From a bacterium 210917-SL.2.15 (GTDB taxonomy: Bacteria > Bacillota > Clostridia > Oscillospirales > Oscillospiraceae), in NCBI GenBank assembly GCA_020555605.1, contig JAJCJC010000026.1, positions 1-17,190 of the forward strand: 17,190 bases of DNA. Direction: 5' to 3'. Below are positions 6,484 through 13,683 of this stretch, piece by piece. Under the pieces are notes generated by a model, which was not told the DNA's origin, made no database searches, and saw nothing but the letters and a program-made list of their open reading frames with translations. A program made the translations under genes and the position numbers. Position 1 is the stretch's first letter, and each line of letters starts with the position of its first letter.

Positions 6484-7546
6484 TTATAAAGCCGAACTGA
6501 ACCAGCTGCGCTTCACACCCGAAGAGAAGGCCTCCATGACCGAGCGTCTCCTCTCCGCCGCGCAGAAAACCGGCAGTGTACAAAAGCCGCGCCGCCGCTG
6601 GAAGCGCAGCGCCGTTGCGGCAGTGGCCGCCGTGGCCTGCCTGTGCGTCGGCGCAGGCGCCGTGGGCGTCACCAAACTGGCCAGCGACACCTTCTCCCCG
6701 GTATTCGGCAGCGCTGAAACGGAGATCGTGGACAAGATCGGCCATCCCATCGGCGCTTCTGCCACCGCCGGCGGCGTGACCATCACCGCCGACGCTATCA
6801 TCGGCGACAAGCACCATTATGCCATCGCCTACACCATCGAAAAAAACGACGGCTCGGCCTTCGATTTCGACGTGAACGCCACCGTGGGCAACGGCGTGCT
6901 GCCTCTGACGTTTGAACAGCAGGACACCAATATCGGTCTGATGGGCGGTTCCCACGGCAGTTCCTATTTCTATGATGCCGACCCCTCGGACAATGCCATC
7001 CAGTTTGTGCAGGAGTGCGAAGTGGACGGCAACCTGCCCGCCGGCGGCGCGGTCAAAGCGGTGTTCCGGAACCTGTATACCTATCCGAACGGCGACTACG
7101 AAAACCGCCGGCTTCTGGCCGAAGGCAAATGGGTGTTGAAGTTCGACCTGGATTTCGAGGATACCTCCATCGCCCTACGCGCCGGACAGACCACCACGCT
7201 CAACGATATGCCCATCACCATCAACGCCGTTACGCTCTCTCCACTGGCACTGCGGGTAGATTATACTGTGGGCAGCGCAGTGCAGTGGGAGGATGCGCCC
7301 AGCGGGCGGGAAACCGCGTACAACCGCGGCCAGAGCGACCGGTATCTGTCCGATCTCACGGTGCTTCTCACGATGAAAGACGGCACAGTAATGGATCTCA
7401 CAGGCGCCGGCGGCTCGCTCTCGCCCAACTACAGCGAGGATGTGACGGAAGCCCAGAAGGGCCAAGTGTTCGATACGATCATCGATCCTGCTGACGTAGA
7501 AAGCATTACCGTGGGCGGTATCGTGATCCCGGTGGATGTATCCTGA
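6467..7546 (+). CDS. DUF4179 domain membrane protein, probable anti-sigma regulator
   Basis: This 359-residue single-pass protein has a cytoplasmic N-terminus (1-45; RFTPEEKASMTERLLSA) that probably holds the sigma factor. A basic patch (PRRRWKR) precedes a membrane helix at about 48-68 (AVAAVAAVACLCVGAGAVGV). The rest is a long extracytoplasmic beta-rich region starting with the DUF4179 pattern (GSAETEIVDKIGHPIG) and ending with an immunoglobulin-like domain resembling DUF5643 (MPITINAVTLSPLALRVDYTVG). There is no HxxxCxxC zinc motif, so it is not a classical ZAS anti-sigma factor. GGAGGG precedes the ATG, which lies inside the sigma gene. Partnership with the sigma factor is inferred from the overlap and from similar pairs in Clostridia. 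Confidence 0.88.
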   Translation: MKTAFDYKAELNQLRFTPEEKASMTERLLSAAQKTGSVQKPRRRWKRSAVAAVAAVACLCVGAGAVGVTKLASDTFSPVFGSAETEIVDKIGHPIGASATAGGVTITADAIIGDKHHYAIAYTIEKNDGSAFDFDVNATVGNGVLPLTFEQQDTNIGLMGGSHGSSYFYDADPSDNAIQFVQECEVDGNLPAGGAVKAVFRNLYTYPNGDYENRRLLAEGKWVLKFDLDFEDTSIALRAGQTTTLNDMPITINAVTLSPLALRVDYTVGSAVQWEDAPSGRETAYNRGQSDRYLSDLTVLLTMKDGTVMDLTGAGGSLSPNYSEDVTEAQKGQVFDTIIDPADVESITVGGIVIPVDVS

Positions 7547-7562
7547 ATTTTTCCGGCACCAA

Positions 7563-7600
7563 AAAAGGTTCCTGTGCGCACATGCGCACAGGAACCTTTT
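7563..7600. terminator. Bidirectional terminator between convergent genes
   Basis: A perfect 17-bp stem (7563-7579 with 7584-7600), including AAAA/TTTT arms and loop ACAT, lies between the DUF4179 stop and the convergent DUF4230 stop. T tracts exist on both strands. Confidence 0.92.
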
Positions 7601-7604
7601 CCTT

Positions 7605-8228
7605 TTATGTACTACTTTTGATTTCCAGCGTATAATTGTCCATGCCAGGGAGCATATTTAAAAACTCCTGCACCACTGTCTCGGCACGCTGCACGCCGGC
7701 GGACAACAAACCGTTCTCCGCGGCTTTGGCTTCAATGCTCTGTTTCTGGCCTGCAGTGAAGCCGGTATAGTCCTCAATAGTGATAGGATTAAATAGGTTC
7801 CGCGTTTCATCGTAAACCTCAAGGCTGTCCTCCAATACTTCATTGGAGAAAATCTCCGCCGCCGGCAGCGTGATGGTAACAACATCGCCCGACACATCCA
7901 CTGTCGCCTCCGCCAAATCGACCCCGGCGCGAATAACACCGTCGTATGAAACAATAAAGCTTTTGGTTGTAAAGGGAACTTCCCAGCCGTAAAAATCCAG
8001 GGTGTTTTCAAATTTGCCCATATTGGTGTAGCGGTATTCCACCGTCACCAAGTCGCTGACCTCCCTGAGCTGCCGGCCCAGAAGATCTGCAGTGATTTCC
8101 GCCCTGTGCCCCTGTCCACCCCGGATCATACCGGCGGCAAAGGCAAGCAGCAGCAGAACCGCCACCGCTGCCGCCGGCAGCAATATCCGCCGCATCCGCA
8201 AAGTCAGGCTTTTTTTCTCTCTCGCCAT
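7605..8228 (-). CDS. DUF4230 domain-containing membrane-anchored protein
   Basis: This 207-residue protein has a basic N-terminus (REKKSLTLRMRR) and a single membrane helix at 14-34 (ILLPAAAVAVLLLLAFAAGMI), probably an uncleaved anchor. The extracytoplasmic part matches the DUF4230 pattern: an early LREVSDLVTVEYRYTNMGKFENT block, a TKSFIVSYDGVIRAGVDL strand pair and VTITLPAAEIFSNEVLEDSLEVYDE, ending in a helix-rich tail. The function of the family is unknown. It starts nine bases after the asnS stop with GCGAGGG in between, so it is the second gene of the asnS operon. That linkage says little about role. Confidence 0.88.
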   Translation of the reverse strand: MAREKKSLTLRMRRILLPAAAVAVLLLLAFAAGMIRGGQGHRAEITADLLGRQLREVSDLVTVEYRYTNMGKFENTLDFYGWEVPFTTKSFIVSYDGVIRAGVDLAEATVDVSGDVVTITLPAAEIFSNEVLEDSLEVYDETRNLFNPITIEDYTGFTAGQKQSIEAKAAENGLLSAGVQRAETVVQEFLNMLPGMDNYTLEIKSST

Positions 8229-8237
8229 AGCCCTCGC

Positions 8238-9632
8238 TTAAAAATCTGCGTTGCCCACCGTACGGGGATGAGGGAGCACGTCGCGGATGTTGCTCACGCC
8301 GGTGAGATACATAATCATGCGCTCAAATCCCAGGCCATAACCGGCATGCTTTGTACCGCCGTAGCGGCGCAGATCAAGATACCACCAATAATCCTCCCGG
8401 TTCATGCCCAGCTCGTCCATGCGGCGCTCCAGCAACTCCAAGCGCTCCTCACGCTGGCTGCCGCCGATGATCTCGCCGATACCGGGCACCAGGCAGTCCG
8501 CCGCCGCCACCGTCTTGCCGTCGTCGTTAAGGCGCATGTAAAACGCCTTGATCTCCTTGGGATAGTCGGTAACGAACACAGGCTTGCGGAACAGCTGCTC
8601 GGTCAGATACCGCTCGTGCTCCGTGGCCAGATCGCAGCCCCAGTAGACCGGGAATTTGAAGTCCTGACCGCTTTCGGAGAGGAGTTTCACTGCTTCGGTG
8701 TAGCCGACGCGGGCGAACTCCGACGTCATTACATGGTTGAGCCGCTCCAGAAGGCCCTTGTCTACAAAGCTGTTGAAAAACTTCAGCTCCTCCGGGCAGC
8801 GCTCCATGGTGCGGCGGATGATGAATTTAATCATCGCCTCGGCGGTGTCCATATAATCGTTCAGATCGGCAAAAGCCATCTCCGGCTCGATCATCCAAAA
8901 CTCGGCGGCATGGCGCTGGGTGTTGGAATTTTCGGCGCGGAAGGTGGGTCCGAACGTATACACGTTGCCGAAAGCCATGGCAAAGGACTCAGCGTTGAGC
9001 TGGCCGGACACCGTCAGGTTTGCGGCCTTGCCGAAAAAGTCCTGGCTGAAGTCCACCGCTCCGTCCTCGGTCAACGGCGGGTTTTTTGCGTCCAGCGTAG
9101 TCACACGGAACATTTCGCCCGCGCCCTCGCAATCGCTGGCGGTAATCAGGGGCGTGTGCACATACACAAAGCCGCGCTCCTGGAAAAATTCATGCACTGC
9201 CATCGCCGCCACAGAGCGCACACGGAACACCGCCGAAAACAGGTTCGTACGGGGGCGCAGATGGGCAATGGTGCGCAGGTATTCCACCGTGTGGCGCTTT
9301 TTCTGCAAAGGATAATCCGGCGTGGAGGGACCTTCCACCGCGATATTCAGCGCCGTCAGTTCCAGGGGCTGTTTGGCCTCAGGCGTCAGCTTCACCGTAC
9401 CGCGCACAATCAGGGAGGATCCCACGTTCAGTTTGGCGATTTCCCGGTAATTATCCACCTTTCCGTCCTCAAACACCACCTGCAAATTTTTGAAGCAGCT
9501 GCCGTCGTTGAGTTCGATGAAGCCAAAGGTTTTCATATCGCGGATGGTGCGCACCCAGCCGCAAACGGTGATCTCCTGGCCGCCCAAGGCTTCACCGTCG
9601 GCATACACAGCGGCGATTTCGGTTCTCTTCAT
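8238..9632 (-). CDS. asnS: Asparagine--tRNA ligase
   Basis: This 464-residue class IIb aminoacyl-tRNA synthetase charges tRNA-Asn in the cytosol. An N-terminal OB-fold anticodon-binding domain (about 18-100; [24 protein letters not shown]) is followed by the catalytic core. Motif 2 reads [25 protein letters not shown] (227-251), and motif 3 reads [27 protein letters not shown] (431-457). The Asn-type signature AENSNTQRH separates it from aspartyl enzymes. Length equals the family norm. The start at 9632 has AAGGGA upstream; an in-frame ATG at 9710 lies upstream of the promoter and is rejected. The leader is about 50 nt, too short for a T-box. Confidence 0.97.
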   Translation of the reverse strand: MKRTEIAAVYADGEALGGQEITVCGWVRTIRDMKTFGFIELNDGSCFKNLQVVFEDGKVDNYREIAKLNVGSSLIVRGTVKLTPEAKQPLELTALNIAVEGPSTPDYPLQKKRHTVEYLRTIAHLRPRTNLFSAVFRVRSVAAMAVHEFFQERGFVYVHTPLITASDCEGAGEMFRVTTLDAKNPPLTEDGAVDFSQDFFGKAANLTVSGQLNAESFAMAFGNVYTFGPTFRAENSNTQRHAAEFWMIEPEMAFADLNDYMDTAEAMIKFIIRRTMERCPEELKFFNSFVDKGLLERLNHVMTSEFARVGYTEAVKLLSESGQDFKFPVYWGCDLATEHERYLTEQLFRKPVFVTDYPKEIKAFYMRLNDDGKTVAAADCLVPGIGEIIGGSQREERLELLERRMDELGMNREDYWWYLDLRRYGGTKHAGYGLGFERMIMYLTGVSNIRDVLPHPRTVGNADF

Positions 9633-9681
9633 ATTGTCAAATCCCTTCTTTTCGGCAATCGGTTCGTCAAAATATAGAAAC

Positions 9682-9710
9682 ATTATAGCCAGCTTTCGTG
9701 GATTTGACAA
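9682..9710 (-). promoter_or_regulatory. asnS promoter
   Basis: On the minus strand a -35 TTGTCA (9705-9710) and consensus -10 TATAAT (9682-9687) are 17 bp apart, about 50 bp upstream of the asnS start codon. Confidence 0.8.
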
Positions 9711-9731
9711 GGCACAGCGCGAAAAAACTCC

Positions 9732-9760
9732 TTGCTTTTGCGCTTCTTTCCCCGTATGCT
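9732..9760 (+). promoter_or_regulatory. Possible promoter of the DUF1294 gene
   Basis: A -35 TTGCTT (9732-9737), 17-bp spacer and -10 TATGCT (9755-9760) lie 38 bp before the start codon. It is divergent from the asnS promoter. Confidence 0.5.
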
Positions 9761-9797
9761 TGAAAAAAGCAAACCTTTCAAAGGAGAACGCTGCCTC

Positions 9798-10103
9798 ATG
9801 GAATTCCTGGACAATCTGCCAGCGCTGTATCTGCTGGCCATCAACATCGCCGCCTTTTCAGCTTTCGGTGCAGACAAGCGGCGCGCCCGACGCGAAGCTT
9901 GGCGCATCCCGGAAAAAACGCTCTTTCTGCTCTCGCTCTTGGGCGGCAGTGCCGGCGCGCTGCTGGGCATGCGCGTTTTTCATCACAAAACGCGCAAATG
10001 GTATTTCCGTTTCGGCATCCCGCTGCTGTTGTTTCTGCAGATCGCGGCACTCTGTTGTTTTACCGCCTTTTCAGCCGGGCTGTTCACCCTGTTTCCGGCC
10101 TGA
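9798..10103 (+). CDS. DUF1294 family small membrane protein
   Basis: This 101-residue integral membrane protein has three hydrophobic segments: about 7-24 ([19 protein letters not shown]), 42-58 ([17 protein letters not shown]) and 72-96 ([24 protein letters not shown]). The DUF1294 hallmark is clear between them: [16 protein letters not shown] (24-39), then [31 protein letters not shown] lies upstream of ATG 9798. Function of the family is unknown. It is monocistronic, and I see no strong terminator before the tRNA promoter. Confidence 0.92.
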   Translation: MEFLDNLPALYLLAINIAAFSAFGADKRRARREAWRIPEKTLFLLSLLGGSAGALLGMRVFHHKTRKWYFRFGIPLLLFLQIAALCCFTAFSAGLFTLFPA

Positions 10104-10177
10104 GCGGCCCATTCAGATGGTCCAGGGCAAAATCGGCAGCGTTTTCCAAAAGATTTTCCCGTTTTTTTCGTTTTCTC

Positions 10178-10206
10178 TTGACACAGCGCCCCAGTTATGC
10201 TATCAT
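10178..10206 (+). promoter_or_regulatory. Promoter of the tRNA array
   Basis: A perfect -35 TTGACA (10178-10183), 17-bp spacer and -10 TATCAT (10201-10206) place the start of transcription about 20 bp before the first tRNA. Confidence 0.85.
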
Positions 10207-10235
10207 GTCAAGGCTGACATTCTCCTGCCATATCT

Positions 10236-10310
10236 GCAGGTGTAGCACAACGGCTAGGGCACCAGCCTTCCAAGCTGGGGACGTGGGTTCGATTCCCATC
10301 ACCTGCTCCA
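10236..10310 (+). tRNA. tRNA-Gly (anticodon TCC)
   Basis: Acceptor GCAGGTG (10236-10242) pairs with CACCTGC (10300-10306). The anticodon stem CCAGC/GCTGG encloses loop CTTCCAA with anticodon TCC at 10269-10271. The T arm holds GGTTCGATTCC. The CCA end is encoded (10308-10310). Confidence 0.95.
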
Positions 10311-10313
10311 TAT

Positions 10314-10390
10314 GCGCCTGTAGCTCAGTTGGATAGAGCAACCGCCTTCTAAGCGGTAGGTCGCGGGTTCGAATCCCTCCAGGCGTACCA
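10314..10390 (+). tRNA. tRNA-Arg (anticodon TCT)
   Basis: Acceptor GCGCCTG (10314-10320) pairs with CAGGCGT, with one G-U at the end. The anticodon stem ACCGC/GCGGT encloses CTTCTAA, anticodon TCT at 10348-10350. CCA is encoded. It lies three bases after tRNA-Gly. Confidence 0.95.
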
Positions 10391-10464
10391 TCTTTTTCCG
10401 ATGAGTTTGCTTCAGGCGGGCAGGAGGTCAGCAGCATTGGTTCCACCCAACGGAATCCGCTATG

Positions 10465-10541
10465 GTGGGTGTGGCGCAGTTGGTTAGCGCGCCAGATTGT
10501 GGCTCTGGAGGCCGAGGGTTCGAATCCCTTCACCCACCCCA
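10465..10541 (+). tRNA. tRNA-His (anticodon GTG)
   Basis: Acceptor GTGGGTG (10465-10471) pairs with CACCCAC (10531-10537). Anticodon stem CCAGA/TCTGG encloses TTGTGGC, anticodon GTG at 10499-10501. The base before position 1 is G (10464) and the discriminator is C (10538), so the extra G-1:C73 pair required for histidyl-tRNA synthetase is genome-encoded. CCA follows. Confidence 0.95.
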
Positions 10542-10597
10542 GAGAAAGTTCAGCGGGTCGGACGCGCTGTCCGGCCCCACGGATTTTCCCCCTGTAT

Positions 10598-10672
10598 TGG
10601 GGTGTAGCCAAGTGGTAAGGCAAGGGACTTTGACTCCCTCACTCGCTGGTTCGAGTCCAGCCATCCCAGCCA
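10598..10672 (+). tRNA. tRNA-Gln (anticodon TTG)
   Basis: Acceptor TGGGGTG (10598-10604) pairs with CATCCCA (10662-10668). Anticodon stem AGGGA/TCCCT encloses CTTTGAC, anticodon TTG at 10630-10632. CCA is encoded. Confidence 0.94.
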
Positions 10673-10740
10673 GCATGCCAGACGCAGCGGTTTACCAGCT
10701 GCGTTTTCCATAGATGCGCATTTTATAGCGCATACGATGT

Positions 10741-10816
10741 GACCCGTTAGCTCAGTTGGCAGAGCAATTGCCTTTTAAGCAATGGGTCCGGAGTTCGAAT
10801 CTCCGACGGGTCACCA
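10741..10816 (+). tRNA. tRNA-Lys (anticodon TTT)
   Basis: Acceptor GACCCGT (10741-10747) pairs with ACGGGTC (10806-10812). Anticodon stem ATTGC/GCAAT encloses CTTTTAA, anticodon TTT at 10774-10776. CCA is encoded. It is the last gene of the array. Confidence 0.95.
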
Positions 10817-10852
10817 AGAGACGTATCTGCCAAACAGATACGTCTCTTTTTT
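10817..10852 (+). terminator. Terminator of the tRNA array
   Basis: A 13-bp stem (10817-10829 with 10835-10847), five-base loop and T run start right after the tRNA-Lys CCA. Confidence 0.92.
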
Positions 10853-10856
10853 ACTA

Positions 10857-10885
10857 TTGACAAATGTGCAGCAGCATCTTATAGT
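10857..10885 (+). promoter_or_regulatory. Promoter of the LUD/alcohol dehydrogenase operon
   Basis: A consensus -35 TTGACA (10857-10862), exact 17-bp spacer and -10 TATAGT (10880-10885). The -10 box lies inside the palindrome at 10874-10905, so the promoter is probably under tight negative control. Confidence 0.8.
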
Positions 10886-10905
10886 GTATATACACTATAA
10901 GATGC
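10874..10905. promoter_or_regulatory. Perfect 32-bp palindromic operator candidate
   Basis: The half-site GCATCTTATAGTGTAT is followed immediately by its exact reverse complement, giving a 32-bp perfect dyad. It spans the -10 box and the expected transcription start. The inner core TAGTGTATATACACTA resembles operators of GntR/YtrA-type dimers, which is an inference. There is no T run after it, and its AT-rich body has no loop, so it is not a terminator. Confidence 0.8.
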
Positions 10906-10971
10906 ATATATGAGCGAAAGAAAGTTTATTCATGTAAAATAGAATGGATGAAAAAGAAGGGAGATTTTGTT

Positions 10972-11580
10972 ATGAATGTGAAAAAAACCATTGAAAACCT
11001 GAAAAAACGCGGCTTCACCGTATCCTATTTCAATACCGCAGCCCAGGCAGCAGAGTACCTCGACCGGTCGATTGACAGTCAGAGCGTAGGTATCGGCGGC
11101 TCCGTCACACTGCGGGATATGGGTGTTTACGAAAAGCTCGCTGCCCATAATGAAGTGTTCTGGCAGTGGTACGTCCCCGAGGGTACACCCCAGGAAGAAA
11201 CTTACCGCAAAGCGGAGCGGGCTGACGTGTATCTTTCTTCCGTCAACGCCATCGCCGAAACCGGAGAGATCCTCAACATCGACGGTACAGGTAACCGAGT
11301 GGCCGCCACGCTGTACGGTCACAAAAAGCTTTACCTAGTCACCGGTGTCAATAAAATTGCAGCCGATTATGACGCCGCCCTGTGGCGTGCCCGCAATATT
11401 GCTAGCCCCAAAAATGCCCAGCGCCTGCAGAAAAAGACCCCCTGCGCCCTGCACGGCGACAAGTGCTACGACTGCTCCAGCCCCGAGCGCATCTGCCGCG
11501 GCCTGGTGGTGCTGTGGGAACCTGTAAAGGGTATCGGAGAAACAGAAGTAGTCCTGATCGGCGAAGCGCTGGGCTATTAA
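10972..11580 (+). CDS. LUD-domain (lactate utilisation, DUF162-type) protein
   Basis: This 202-residue protein matches the LUD fold. An N-terminal helical part (KKTIENLKKRGFTVSYF) is followed by the signature GIGGSVTLRDMG (40-51) and the conserved NAIAETGEILNIDGTGNRV (92-110). The C-terminal part carries four cysteines at 158, 165, 168 and 175 (spacing C-x6-C-x2-C-x6-C), which could bind a metal or cluster. Related LutC/LutB domains work in L-lactate oxidation, but stand-alone members like this have no assigned reaction. The ATG at 10972 has AAGGGAG upstream and is preferred to the ATG at 10948. It is the first gene behind the palindrome-controlled promoter, 35 bp ahead of the alcohol dehydrogenase. 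Confidence 0.9.
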   Translation: MNVKKTIENLKKRGFTVSYFNTAAQAAEYLDRSIDSQSVGIGGSVTLRDMGVYEKLAAHNEVFWQWYVPEGTPQEETYRKAERADVYLSSVNAIAETGEILNIDGTGNRVAATLYGHKKLYLVTGVNKIAADYDAALWRARNIASPKNAQRLQKKTPCALHGDKCYDCSSPERICRGLVVLWEPVKGIGETEVVLIGEALGY

Positions 11581-11615
11581 GACCCAGATTACAAAAGAAA
11601 GAGGGAATGCAGCAT

Positions 11616-12746
11616 ATGGAATTTGAATATAATCTTCCTGTCCACATTGTCTTCGGCCGCGGATGCATCGGGCAGTTGGGTACTGAAGCCGCCAAGCTGG
11701 GTAAACGCGCCCTGCTTGTCACCGGCCGCAGCAGCACAAAAAAGAGCGGCCTTCTGGATCGTGCCGCCGCGCTGCTGAAGGATGCTGGCGTGGAAAACGT
11801 CGTATTCGATAAAATCACTCAAAATCCGCTGACTACCACCGTAATGGAAGGCGCAGCCTTTGGCCGGGACGCGAAATGCGACCTGGTCGTGGCATTGGGC
11901 GGCGGCAGCGTTATGGATGCCGCCAAAGCCATCGCCCTGATGTGCCGGGTCGAGGGGGATATCCTCGATTATCAATTGCTGCGCCGCACCCCTCAGCCCA
12001 TTCTGCCGCTGATTGCCGTCCCCACCACCTGCGGCACCGGCAGCGAAGTCAACGGCACCGCCGTGCTGTCCAATCCCGCCACCAACGACAAACGGGGCAT
12101 GCGCAACAATGATTATCTTCCGACGGTGTCCATTGTGGACCCGCTGCTGATGAAAACCATGCCCAAACCTGTCCTGGCCGCCGTGGGCTTTGACGCGCTG
12201 TGCCATAATATGGAAGCATTTTTGTCCCGCAAAGGGCAGCCTTTCTCCGAGATTATGGCCCTGCGCGGCATGGAACTGAGCATCAAATTCCTTCCCCGGG
12301 TATACGAGGACCCCGCCGACGATGAAGCATGGGAAGCCGTCACTCTGGCCAGCACATTCGGCGGGATGAGCATTTACACCAGCTCTGTCGTGGCGCCCCA
12401 TGGCATCGAACACCCCGCCAGCGGCCTGCGTGACATTGTCCACGGACGCGGCCTAGCCGCGCTGACGCCCGTCATCTACGAGCGCACCCTGTCTGCCGCG
12501 CCCGGAAAATTCCGGACCATCGCCAAGCTATTGGGCGGCAAAAAAGCCGCCGACTGCCCGGATTCTGTACGCCGCTTTCTGGAGCGCATCGATCTGAACT
12601 GCACCCTGTCTGAACAGGGCGTGCAGGAAGAGGACATCGACTGGATGACAGAAAACTGTTTCCAGGTCTCCGCCATGATGCTCCAGAATCACCCCTGCAA
12701 ACTGACGCCGGACGACGTGCGCGCCATCTATCGCGCCGCGCTGTGA
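11616..12746 (+). CDS. Iron-containing alcohol dehydrogenase
   Basis: This 376-residue group III (iron-activated) NAD(P)-dependent alcohol dehydrogenase reduces an aldehyde to an alcohol, or the reverse. The dinucleotide-binding motif GGGSVMDAAK lies at 95-104, and PTTCGTGSEVNG at 136-147. Metal ligands are visible as Asp193 and His197 (GFDALCHNMEAF), His262 (APHGIEHP) and His276 (DIVHGRGLAALTP), with the 14-residue spacing of FucO. Length fits the butanol dehydrogenase/YqhD-like branch. The ATG at 11616 is used; ATG 11607 touches the GAGGGA signal. It is probably cotranscribed with the LUD gene. Substrate is unknown. Confidence 0.94.
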   Translation: MEFEYNLPVHIVFGRGCIGQLGTEAAKLGKRALLVTGRSSTKKSGLLDRAAALLKDAGVENVVFDKITQNPLTTTVMEGAAFGRDAKCDLVVALGGGSVMDAAKAIALMCRVEGDILDYQLLRRTPQPILPLIAVPTTCGTGSEVNGTAVLSNPATNDKRGMRNNDYLPTVSIVDPLLMKTMPKPVLAAVGFDALCHNMEAFLSRKGQPFSEIMALRGMELSIKFLPRVYEDPADDEAWEAVTLASTFGGMSIYTSSVVAPHGIEHPASGLRDIVHGRGLAALTPVIYERTLSAAPGKFRTIAKLLGGKKAADCPDSVRRFLERIDLNCTLSEQGVQEEDIDWMTENCFQVSAMMLQNHPCKLTPDDVRAIYRAAL

Positions 12747-12762
12747 CCGTTTCCGCATTTTC

Positions 12763-12790
12763 TTGACTTTTTCCGCAAAAACGCTATAAT
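12763..12790 (+). promoter_or_regulatory. Promoter of the acidic-tailed membrane protein gene
   Basis: A -35 TTGACT (12763-12768), 16-bp spacer and consensus -10 TATAAT (12785-12790), about 40 bp before the ATG at 12831. Confidence 0.75.
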
Positions 12791-12830
12791 AAAAAGGAAA
12801 ATTGAAACTTTATCGGAATCGAGGCCATCT

Positions 12831-13031
12831 ATGAAAAACCCCAAGTCCCTCATCTGTCTTACCTTCGGTATTCTGTTCATCGGCGCAGCATTGGTTCTGC
12901 GCGGCACAGGCAACAATGAATTGGTTGTCACCGCGGTTCTGGCCGGCGTTTTCCTGCTGATCGTTTCCTACCATATGCACAAGGATCCGGATCGCTATGC
13001 CGATGACGACGATGATGATGACGATTTTTAA
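12831..13031 (+). CDS. Small two-helix membrane protein with poly-Asp tail
   Basis: This 66-residue protein has two membrane helices, about 6-23 (SLICLTFGILFIGAALVL) and 31-48 (LVVTAVLAGVFLLIVSYH), joined by a short loop (RGTGNNE). It ends in KDPDRYA followed by eight consecutive Asp and a Phe. Charge rules suggest the acidic tail is cytoplasmic, or that it binds cations. I do not recognise a family. It has its own promoter, a weak GAGG signal, and a strong terminator after it. The GAT/GAC-only tail is also a simple-sequence tract prone to length change. Confidence 0.8.
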   Translation: MKNPKSLICLTFGILFIGAALVLRGTGNNELVVTAVLAGVFLLIVSYHMHKDPDRYADDDDDDDDF

Positions 13032-13051
13032 GCGCGTCTCTCCCGCAACCC

Positions 13052-13092
13052 AAAAGGCTGCTCCGACGGATGATCCGTCGGAGCGGCCTTTT
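13052..13092. terminator. Bidirectional terminator between the small membrane gene and the phage tail operon
   Basis: A 19-bp stem with one T-G wobble and loop TGA, flanked by AAAA and TTTT arms (13052-13070 with 13074-13092). It ends the rightward small gene and the leftward tail operon, whose last stop codon is at 13101. Confidence 0.92.
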
Positions 13093-13100
13093 CTCTGTTT

Positions 13101-13667
13101 TCATACAGCAAGTTCCAGCTGTTCCCAGGTATATCCGTCCTGCTCAATACTTTCCCAGCTGCTGAAGTGCGCTTCCAATTCCACCCAAGTCAGATAGCGG
13201 AAATAAAATTCCGTTTCCAGATGACAAGGAATGATATCCGTAATGATGCCCGCGATCTGGTCAAACTCCTCCGGAATCCCCGCCGTATTGGGAAAGGTCA
13301 CCCGCACACGCCCGTTCTGCTCAGTCTCCGCCACCACCGCCCGGATCCCGCAGCCACTCAAGGCGCGGTTGATGGATTCTGTCGTAAAGCCGTCGCCGCT
13401 GATCTGCAGCAGGGCCAGAATTGCCGCACGCCGCAGTTCCAGGGTCGGCGCCGCCGGTCTTTTGGCAAACAGCGCCTCACGGAGCGCAAGGCCCCAGTCC
13501 TCCGCCGTGGGCACCAGCGCCTCCCGCTCGCCTTCCTCCACCACCGCTTCACAGTCGTCCAGCGCCGTGCCAATGCTCTCGATTTCGCCGTTTCCGATGT
13601 TCCCCGGCACAAACGCATAGATGCCAACCGGACGCAGCAGCACCCGAATATATTCTGCATACCCCAA
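13101..13667 (-). CDS. YmfQ/XkdU-type (DUF2313, Mu gp48-like) baseplate protein
   Basis: This 188-residue protein matches the tail completion/baseplate wedge family that follows gpJ-type genes in contractile phages. Landmarks are LELRRAAILALLQISGDGFT (76-95), RVRVTFPNTAGIPEEF (120-135) and DIIPCHLETEFYFRYLTW (144-161). A TTG start at 13667 is chosen because AAGGAGG lies eight bases upstream and no ATG or GTG is better placed. The frame upstream overlaps the baseplate J gene. It is the last gene of the leftward tail operon. In PBSX-like and Mu-like clusters a fibre gene normally follows, but here a terminator does. Confidence 0.88.
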   Translation of the reverse strand: MGYAEYIRVLLRPVGIYAFVPGNIGNGEIESIGTALDDCEAVVEEGEREALVPTAEDWGLALREALFAKRPAAPTLELRRAAILALLQISGDGFTTESINRALSGCGIRAVVAETEQNGRVRVTFPNTAGIPEEFDQIAGIITDIIPCHLETEFYFRYLTWVELEAHFSSWESIEQDGYTWEQLELAV

Positions 13668-13683
13668 GGACCGTTCCTCCTTT

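Noticed and set aside
8106..9677. A 523-codon rightward open frame
   Set aside because: It is antisense to asnS, which has all class II motifs. The frame has no ribosome binding site and has a His/Gln/Arg-rich composition typical of GC-rich shadow frames.
9633..9690. T-box leader for asnS
   Set aside because: The promoter lies only about 50 bp from the start codon, too short for a T-box with its terminator.
10236..10816. Attachment site of the tail cluster at the tRNA array
   Set aside because: I found no duplicated tRNA 3' end near 12750-13100 and no integrase gene, and two unrelated operons lie between.
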